Shown here in pieces: positions 57,049 to 64,000 of a stretch of DNA of 64,000 bases. The stretch's first letter is position 1, and every line of letters begins with the position of its first letter. Origin of the DNA: Xylaria sp. FL1777 (lineage: Eukaryota > Ascomycota > Sordariomycetes > Xylariales > Xylariaceae). The notes under the pieces were generated by a model that had not been told where the DNA came from, did not search any database, and saw only the letters and a list, made by a program, of their open reading frames with translations. The stretch spans positions 178,213 to 242,212 of the forward strand of contig MU400571.1 of the NCBI GenBank assembly GCA_022578965.1. Direction: 5' to 3'. The translations under genes and the position numbers were made by a program.

Positions 57049-57518
57049 TTTAACCCGTACATCAGCCAATAGATGGAAGAAATCTAGGCGATATTACTCT
57101 CATGTAAACAATAGACAGCACAGATTACTCGATTTAACATGTCTTTAACGCCATGTTTAAATGACATGCTTAAGAAAATATATGGTAGGAAGACACCGAA
57201 AGATACCTACGTCGATCAGTCACTCCAGCCTTTTGATCTCCCGTATTTAGCATTGTTTATGCAATTTATACAATTACTACGGCACGTTGTCGTGACTGCA
57301 GAATTAATAAAGAGCTCACTTCAGCGAGGTAGTTAAATATAGTGTTCTACATTAAAACTTACCTACTAGCTGGGTATGTTATAACACCCTCCATATCTAA
57401 ACATTTTAATATAAATATTGGAAATGAATAGCGAGTGCAAACTATATTCCCTGAATGAATGTCTAGCTGCTGATTCATCATATTGCAAGTTACACCCATA
57501 CTACTCTCACGGTCATCA
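57049..57518. other. Gene-free interval between convergent carrier and DJ-1/PfpI genes
   Basis: This 0.47-kb A+T-rich stretch holds two 3' ends. The small plus-strand frame 57139-57336 lacks any motif. Confidence 0.6.
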
Positions 57519-58324
57519 CTAACGCTTACTGAACCATCCTTTTAAAAGTAACCACACCATACCAAGAGTGAATACAGTCTGACCCTCATGGTATAACTGA
57601 CTGCGATCTCCCACATCCGCCATCTTGCACGCTATCTCAACCACGGCCGAAGGGAAGTGTTTCCCAGCCCGGGCGTATGCAGCAACGAGATCGTTCCCAT
57701 TCGTAACACCTCCTAACACACGATCAGCTATCTTCTCCATTCATATATATCCTGTCCATACTATTGAGAACAGGTATACTCACCGCTGGACCAGAAATTG
57801 CCATCCTGGATCCATCTGTATTTCTCACCGACGAGCTTCGCAGTCGGGTGTTTCTTCCGGATATCATCCTGCAGACCCCGTGGTCCGCACGCCGACCGGC
57901 CGTCCAGCAAACCCGCTGCACCGCACAGGTAGATCGCGGTGCAGACGCTCAGCACGTCCGTGGTCTGGCACTTGGAATGCGCCCGGAGGAAGTCGACGAT
58001 GGGCTTCTCCCAGCTGGCCCTGGGATCTGGCCCAGGGATTAGCATGACGTCTAGTTCCCCGGGCTGCACCTCTGCGTCGGTGATGTCGTGCGTGGCGCGG
58101 ATGTTCAAGTTGGCTGTGAGCGGAACCAGCGCCGGCTTTGTTTCAGGGGACGTGATGTAGAAGATCTCGACGCTGGGCGCGAGGTCCGCGATATGCTTGG
58201 GTAGCATGGGGATGCCTGATAGGTATTCTTTGCTCATCATGTGAAATACGTCGATGCATGCTAGATCTAGCAGTTGGCTACCGCTGGGGACGAATACCCC
58301 TATCTTCACTGGTGATTTGGTCAT
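57519..58324 (-). CDS. DJ-1/PfpI family protein
   Basis: The family includes glyoxalase III, isonitrile hydratase and stress chaperones; the reaction here is not known. Exons on the minus strand are 58324-57784 and 57712-57519, giving 244 residues. The intron (57783-57713) restores FWSSGGVTNGNDLVAAYARA. The class I amidotransferase-like fold is visible in KIGVFVPSGSQLLDLACIDVF, the LDVMLIPGPDP strand and the nucleophile-elbow region VLSVCTAIYLCGAAGLLDG, where the Cys of SVCTA is the probable active residue. GPRGLQDDIRKK replaces the His-containing segment of many PfpI enzymes, as I recall for related fungal proteins. The start at 58324 is the only ATG in frame; codons upstream are open but lack an ATG. 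Confidence 0.88.
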
Positions 58325-58985
58325 GTTAGTCGTAGAGTAATTTGCTCTTACTGTGTGCGACTTGGTCAATTTGGAAGTCCGATTTTATGAAGCACTGAAT
58401 TGAATTTATTCTGGGAAGGCCAAACTTATATATACTATGACGAAGTCCTACAGTTTGGAATGGCCTGACTTATATCTACAATTCCGAACCAACTCGGCGA
58501 GTTGTAGACAACCATATTGGTTCAGCTTCAGGTTGCCGGCCAATCAAGATCGGCTATTCTATGCGCATTAACCAATGACACTCGTTTGATTGACTTGCTC
58601 CGACACCCATCGGCGAATTCACCAACATTGATCTCTTATCTTTTAACAACGAGTCACATGGTGTCGATGCGTCGAAAGACAGGATCATATCTTTTCCCTT
58701 GCCTCACTTCCTTGTCGACATGGTCACGTCATGATTGGTTGGTTGCCTCTCGTGTAGTTTTGCGGCCTTAGGAGGCCGAATTGGGGTTGAAGGTTAACGA
58801 CATCAAAGGTGCGCTCGCTCATTTCTGATCAATTTCCTTCAAAATACTTCAGAGAAAAGAGTCATAATTCGTATAACTACCTAAACCTCCAGCCTGGTGA
58901 TTCACGAGGGACCAGATAAGAAGAAGTATTTTGGCCTCTCATGCCCCCAGATCACCCCTTGAGGTAGGGTCAAAAGTACCATATT
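58325..58985. other. Gene-free interval
   Basis: This 0.66 kb holds the promoter of the DJ-1/PfpI gene and the 3' region of the epimerase-like gene. A short plus-strand frame at 58517-58771 has no motif. Confidence 0.55.
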
Positions 58986-60320
58986 TTATTTTCCTAGTCT
59001 CTTGGCCTCGGAGGCAACAATGTCTGCAATCTCATCCTTCAGGCTTCTGCCATGAGGCTCCCAGCCGAGATATTTCTTCGCACGAGCCGCGACGCTCTTG
59101 GAGTTGGCTCCGTATCTCTTGTAGTCACCTTCTTGGGTCTTTGCTTCAGGAATAAAACCCTGCTTATAAGCCTGTTCTGCAATCTGCGTAGCCAACCAGC
59201 GCCAGCTGAACGTTCCATGTTCTAGGAAGAAGTATCCGTGTGGACCAAAGATTTCCGGATTATTCTTCTTCTCCGGGTCGAGAGCAGCATCTACCGCGAG
59301 GGCAAAGAAGTTTCCGAGATCATGGATGTGAACATGGTCCCATTCAGGCGAGCCTTCGCCAGACATGATAGGCGCAAAGCCATTCTCGAGTGTGAACTTG
59401 GCCATGTTGTAGGCCTGGATACTACGCTGGTTCACAGGTCCCCGGCCCGGACCGTAAATCGTGGGCGGGCCGACGATTAGCGTCTTGACCCGGCCCGTCT
59501 CGTTAGTAGCTAGAACGATCTCATCAACATTTCGATGATAGACGTGGGATGGAAGGCTTGTGATACGATCGATATCGTCGATATCGTGGCTGCACCAGTG
59601 TCAGCGCAGGCTTTTATAGAGAACCAATGTTCAACGCTTTCAGTTCGCCAACACTTTTGAAGTGAGAGTTTACTCACTATTTTTCTTCCGGGAGTGGCGA
59701 CTGCCCATATCTGTTATTATCCCAATCATACCACTGTAGCATACCTGTGCCGCACACATGAATCCAGTAACCGGGCTTCTCTTTAGTATGTCCTTCGGCA
59801 AGGCCTTTGGCGATAGCCGTGGCGGAAGGGACATGGTCAGAGGAATCAGCCGTGTCTGGAAAATCGCGGTTAGTCCGATAGTGTCCCTTTCAGCGTCTAG
59901 GGCTTCTGAAAATACATACGGACAACAATGTCAGCCGCAGCAGCAGCTTTCTCAATGACCTCCAAGTCGTCTAGGCTGCCATAGACGAATTTGGCCTTCG
60001 GGTACTGGCTGGAGACTAGCTTGGCCTTCTCCTCACTGCGCACGAGCAAAGTGAATTCGAAATCCGGGTGGGCTTGGGAAATCGAGTAGAGTGCTTCACC
60101 ACCGATGTAGCCTGGCGGAGCCCAATTGTTAGTAATTGGCATAGATCATCTTACTGAAAGCTCTTAAATGTTCGCGCAATGCATCAAGAGTTTGTCTATA
60201 GGGGGGACACAGATACTAACCAGTAGCACCAGTCCTAGAGGAGGGGTTAGCATTTAGGCTTGGTCATCAATATGCGCGACGTGGTTTACTCGGTACTTAC
60301 AGGAAGATCTTGGTAGCCAT
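58986..60320 (-). CDS. NAD-dependent epimerase/dehydratase-like protein (extended SDR)
   Basis: This is an NAD(P)-binding Rossmann protein of the epimerase/dehydratase superfamily; its substrate is unknown. Five exons on the minus strand, 60320-60301, 60234-60221, 60111-59920, 59855-59678 and 59589-58986, give 335 residues. The second is only 14 nt and supplies part of the nucleotide-binding motif, giving MATKIFLTGATGYIGGEAL. Other joins restore ADIVVHTADSSDHV and PLPEEKYHDIDDIDRI. Conserved pieces include YWIHVCGTG, LIVGPPTIYGPGRGPVNQRS and WDHVHIHDLGNFFALAVDAA. The usual YxxxK is replaced by VYHRNVD, so dehydrogenase/epimerase chemistry of the standard kind is not assured. The protein ends in a basic segment. 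Confidence 0.87.
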
Positions 60321-61993
60321 TTTATAGTAGTCAATGGAATGAGAGCTTTGCGTCTGTGGCACGATTCGAGGGAGGTTCGATAGAATAGACAATTTATATA
60401 TTTATCTATTTATGTGATAATGAAGCCATCTCCAATAACCCCTTCGCACAAGAAAATGATATCATTGGTATAACCCCCACTTCCCTAATTCACACGATGT
60501 TTCTCGTATGCGCAATCGCGCGGGAAAAAGAAGACCCTTAGCTCTTTCCTGAAGCACCATGAAATAGATTACTAAGTGCGTCGGATATAAACTTGGCTCT
60601 GCAGCTCGACCCTTCTCTCTTAGAAACTCATCGCATTTCGATGAACTCACCATTACATATACCAGTAAGCTTCTCGGGACGAAATTATCAGTAGTTGCTC
60701 CGGCTGACATATGCTCTTAGATCGAGAGTTCCACTGCGACGTCCATAGACTATCAGGATGGAACTACTCAAATAACTCATGACAGGACTACCCTTTTTGC
60801 TTCGCAAAAACTTGATGAATGCCTGCAGGTAGGATGCGCGTTGCTTCTCACCGCGCCAAGATCAATAGCCCACTGTTCCTGTTCATATGCATCAGGGTGC
60901 AATCACTCATTGGCCGCATGCACATCGAAGGAAGCTCAGCTGAGCGGGGTCGGAGAGCGGAGGTGAAGCTGTAACTTGATAGATAATGAAGCTTCTAGTC
61001 GAAGTACCATATCGATGCATTCTTTAACGAAGTTGGACACGACAAAGTTGCACAACAGAGGAGCCGCATTTAATCGGAACCGAGATTAGCTACGACCCTG
61101 TTGATTAGACCTCACGATATCATACGCGAGCATACGACGGCAATGTCAATGGCCGTACTTATGATGATTAGGAAATCCAAGGGTCTTTCATCGGGAACGT
61201 CAGCGGCCCTCCGTCTACTTTTCCTTCGGTGCTCTGACGGCCTTCTCAAGGGTGTGTTGCTGGTACGATGATAATCCTAGGCTCCATGCGTATATCCCGA
61301 CAAGAAGGTGGCAGCGAACATTGAAGTCGGGATATTGACTTCAATTGCCGGATCCTCCGTCGCCGATTAACCGACTGGAACCTCTAGTATGCTTTCATTT
61401 AGTGAATTGAAGAACATACTAGGTACCCTCTCGACCAACGCCGAAGGCGTTACTGTTACTGTTATCACAATACTATGTAGTTCAGTACCAGTGACGGCAA
61501 CACTTAAAGGACATCCAGAAGTTGTTCTAGGTCGCGCAGGGGGACATCATCAGCTCAATAGAGCTGTGTTTGACGATGTATAACGACTTCCTTCCATAGA
61601 GATCGTCGAGTCTAGTCCTCAGAGAGCTACTATTGTTCGTCGAATCTTCGCCCATTCACATTGCTAGCCGGCACTGCTTACAGCAGGACAACTAAAGTGA
61701 CATGTGATAGTTCGGCATATTCATATTTCCTAGCTTAATACGAACCTATGCTGAGGTAGCAAGCCCTTCTATGGCTAGCGAGCATCTGGCCATTGACTCG
61801 TGGGTGTCAATATTTATCATTGAGCGATTTGCTAATTAATAACTTTATAGAACATCGAGAAGTGAAGTTAGATCCTTTCGAACTGCGCCTGTAGAAGCAG
61901 TGGTCAACATGGTTGTTGATGTGAGACGGCGCTGAATGATTGCTTATTACGGCGACATACACCATCCCTCCTTATGGCCGCTCCTCTGTGCTT

Positions 61994-62026
61994 CAGACCC
62001 CGATGGGTCTGTAATATTTTTTTTTT
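61994..62026 (+). other. Perfect hairpin followed by T10 run
   Basis: CAGACCC and GGGTCTG form a 7-bp stem with loop CGAT; six bases later comes a run of ten T. In a eukaryote this resembles the 3' end of a Pol III transcript, but I could not find clear A and B boxes upstream. Confidence 0.3.
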
Positions 62027-63066
62027 GAAAGGTATGTTCAATCGCTACTAGTAATGCTTCAGTAGAGACATGTAGTGATATGCTGAGCATGAGATGGGTA
62101 TTCGACATGCATGTGAGTCGGGCTATACAAGCCAGTTATCACTAGAGCTTGTATTGATTATACGATATGAGACTCTAAATGTTACGACGGGCCTATGAAA
62201 TATATGGCATAGTCACCAGTATTTCTTATCCAGTTCAATACTTGGAATAGGGAGGCGGGTTGATTCTAGTGTAGCGGTCATCACCTTCTGGTCGATACTC
62301 ACAATTCCTACAAGTCTATCCTCGAAACACTCTCTTAAAATGTTCCTCTCTCGAAAAGAAGCAACCCTATTTTCATCCCATTCCCCAATCACCGACTTGA
62401 GATTCGTGCCATGTGATATTGGTTGACAATTGAGGTACCTAGGCTGCTTGGTGATGAGGTCGGCGGTTAATAAGGGCTGCTGTGACGGCTTGCAACTCTC
62501 TATTCAGATGTTATGGCTGCTAAGGTCCATACTTTTGCGCCGGGTTTGGTGGCTGTCCTAACCTCCGGGGTCCGCCAATATGTCTCAGATAAGCGAGGGC
62601 CGAAAAGCTTCACTTCTGAACAATCTTAGTTCAGCGTAGCTCGGTCTAGGTGTCTCGTCGAGTTTAACGCGTGTAACAGCGGTCCATCTAAAAGCATAGA
62701 AAAGCCAGCCCAGCCCGTCTTACTCTTAGGCCAAAAAATACACCCGGGAAGTTATAACAAAGATAAGTTGATTTAGAAGGTAAAATTCTCACATAATTAC
62801 TATAGCTTTATCAAGATAAGAAAATCACAGATCAAGGCAATAGGACGACAATACTAAACAATGCGATAGTAGATCGTAAACAGGTTAAGGGGATTGGGTG
62901 ACTTCATGCAGAACCGGGAATGCCATTTGGGATGATTCAAAAGGAGGTGCTATGTAGTATCTGACCAAATACTAGTCTCGCTCAAATAGTAGTTAAGCGT
63001 ATTACTTTGTTGAGGCATGCTATAGGCTATAAACCGTAAAGGCTGGGGATGATGAGGAGGGAGAAA

Positions 63067-63195
63067 ATGACTTCACATCATGCAGTCATCGTAGTGCTTA
63101 CAACTTTAGGCGCCGGTGCCGGCGTGGCCTTGGCGGTATTGGTGATCCCAACGTCGAACTTTATGCGGAGCGATATCGAACACTACACTCTGTAG
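63067..63195 (+). CDS. Possible small hydrophobic peptide
   Basis: A 42-codon ATG frame whose middle reads VIVVLTTLGAGAGVALAVLV, a Gly/Ala/Val-rich stretch long enough to cross a membrane, then a short polar tail. No family is recognised and there is no supporting context, so this may be chance. Confidence 0.18.
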   Translation: MTSHHAVIVVLTTLGAGAGVALAVLVIPTSNFMRSDIEHYTL

Positions 63196-63739
63196 GGAGG
63201 CCGTGGCTGACTCATTGGGGGTAAAACGCCATGCAGTTTGGTGCGTAAAGCGTTATTCTTAGTTTTACTAATTTAATACGACTTACCTACGTACGTGTAT
63301 AGTAGATATGCTGCACTTTTCCACTGCCGCGGATGTAAATGCTGCATGATGGATTCGAGAATGAAAAGCAGCAGGCTCATTGGTTTGGCAATCTCGGCCA
63401 CAAGTGATGTCATTGCCTCGAAAGGCATGTTTTGGTCGGAAACCTGGAGTTTTCTCGGTTCTACGGATTCTTGGTATACTTACGACCTGATGAATTCACC
63501 GAAAATTACCGGGCTACGAGTCGAAAGGCGTTGGTGCGGGGGAGCACCGTCTAGCTCAGACCCTCATTCATGGCCACTACTGCGTAAGTAGAGAGAGCAA
63601 TACGCTAACCAAGGTCTGGACCTGGACCGAGACTGCTTAGCTAAGTGAGGGTTCTCGGCATGAATGCACTGTAATCCCCCTACATGAGAGGGCCATCCCA
63701 GTTCGACCCGAGTCGCAGTGCGGAGGGAACCCACTGAGA

Positions 63740-63976
63740 CGGTGGGCCATTACCACATACTTCCGACAATAAAAAATTAGACCAGAGGTGGGGTAAATTC
63801 CCATTTATTTTACAACAATCACACTTAATTACACTTAATACACCACAATCACAACCTTCTATTTCACCATAAGGAAATAAAGGGTGTTATAGCCATAATA
63901 ATAATAATACAGCCTTTTTTTTCATAAATAAAGCTTGAAATTCTGATTGTCGGAGGGGTGTGGTAGTGGCCCACTG
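63740..63976. mobile_element. 237-bp MITE-like element with 31-bp terminal inverted repeats
   Basis: Left end 63740-63770 (CGGTGGGCCATTACCACATA and on to CCGACAAT) is the imperfect reverse complement of right end 63946-63976, with about six mismatches in 31. The interior is A+T rich and has no coding frame, as in a non-autonomous DNA transposon. The termini (CAGTGGGCC on the right) start with CAG, as in some hAT elements, but the superfamily is not settled. Clear target-site duplications are not visible because other copies appear to adjoin. Confidence 0.65.
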
Positions 63977-63978
63977 AT

Positions 63979-64000
63979 CAGTGGGCCACTACCACACCCC
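63979..64000. mobile_element. Start of a second, inverted copy of the MITE-like terminus (cut by window end)
   Basis: These 22 bases are the exact reverse complement of 63955-63976, separated by AT. Together they form a perfect 46-bp palindrome at 63955-64000. The rest of the second copy lies outside the window. Confidence 0.65.

Larger units (their letters stand above)
60321..63739. other. Gene-free interval at the right end
   Basis: This 3.4 kb has no confident gene. I see paired stem-loops at 61384-61451, a perfect hairpin followed by ten T at 61994-62026, a 42-codon hydrophobic frame at 63067-63195 and an unconvincing 98-codon frame at 63295-63591. Confidence 0.45.

Noticed and set aside
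62513..62629. 38-codon plus-strand frame beginning MAAKVHTFAPG
   Set aside because: Looks protein-like but is too short, has no motif and no partner exon.
63295..63591. 98-codon plus-strand frame
   Set aside because: No motif; lies in degenerate intergenic DNA left of the MITE.

Overview
The window is nuclear DNA of a filamentous ascomycete (Pezizomycotina; a Sordariomycete would fit, but that is inference). Genes are split by short introns, mostly 50-150 nt, usually with GTAAGT-like donors, a CTAAC/CTAAT branch point and a nearby AG. Both strands carry genes, each with its own promoter. The protein families are typically fungal: a PTH11-like rhodopsin-domain membrane protein, a Dal5-type transporter, a Zn2Cys6 regulator, a membrane-anchored fucose-lectin-like protein and a fungal kynurenine formamidase. 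I assembled 20 protein-coding models (one cut by the left window edge), one tRNA-Asn and one short inverted-repeat element. Exon joins were deduced by eye from reading frame, splice signals and remembered family motifs; none was checked by a search or transcript data.

Layout. 0-6 kb: the end of urease accessory protein UreD, then RPC53 (RNA polymerase III) convergent with a rhodopsin-domain membrane protein. 8.8-12.4 kb: kynurenine formamidase BNA7 convergent with a Dal5/TNA1-type MFS transporter. 12.4-26 kb: sparse DNA around a regulator with a PB1-like N-terminus and a C-terminal Zn2Cys6 cluster; more than 7 kb of DNA with no recognisable gene separates it from a divergent B-type cyclin (26.2-28.3 kb). 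31-33.5 kb: mitochondrial aspartate/glutamate carrier, convergent with an F-box-like protein. 36-45 kb: a minus-strand run of Old Yellow Enzyme, short-chain dehydrogenase, fucose-lectin-like protein and an unrecognised membrane protein. 46-60 kb: a denser housekeeping block with UTP13, tRNA-Asn, COQ8, RRP36, an FCP1/NIF-like HAD protein, a tricarboxylate-type mitochondrial carrier, a DJ-1/PfpI protein and an NAD-dependent epimerase-like protein. 60.3-64 kb: no confident gene, some stem-loops, and a 237-bp MITE-like element whose right end abuts an inverted second copy at the window edge.

How the genes may work together. Three genes serve transcription and ribosome production (RPC53, UTP13, RRP36). 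Three serve mitochondria (aspartate/glutamate carrier, tricarboxylate-type carrier, COQ8). UreD and possibly the Dal5-type permease touch nitrogen use; BNA7 makes kynurenine for NAD synthesis, and the neighbouring permease belongs to the family that includes the nicotinate permease TNA1, so a functional link is possible but unproven. I found no clearly new multi-gene system. The best leads are a 14-nt microexon inside a Rossmann glycine motif, the terminal MITE pair, CGG-N6-CCG palindromes upstream of BNA7 and the lectin, an unrecognised membrane protein, and a phosphatase-like protein whose second motif-I aspartate is asparagine.
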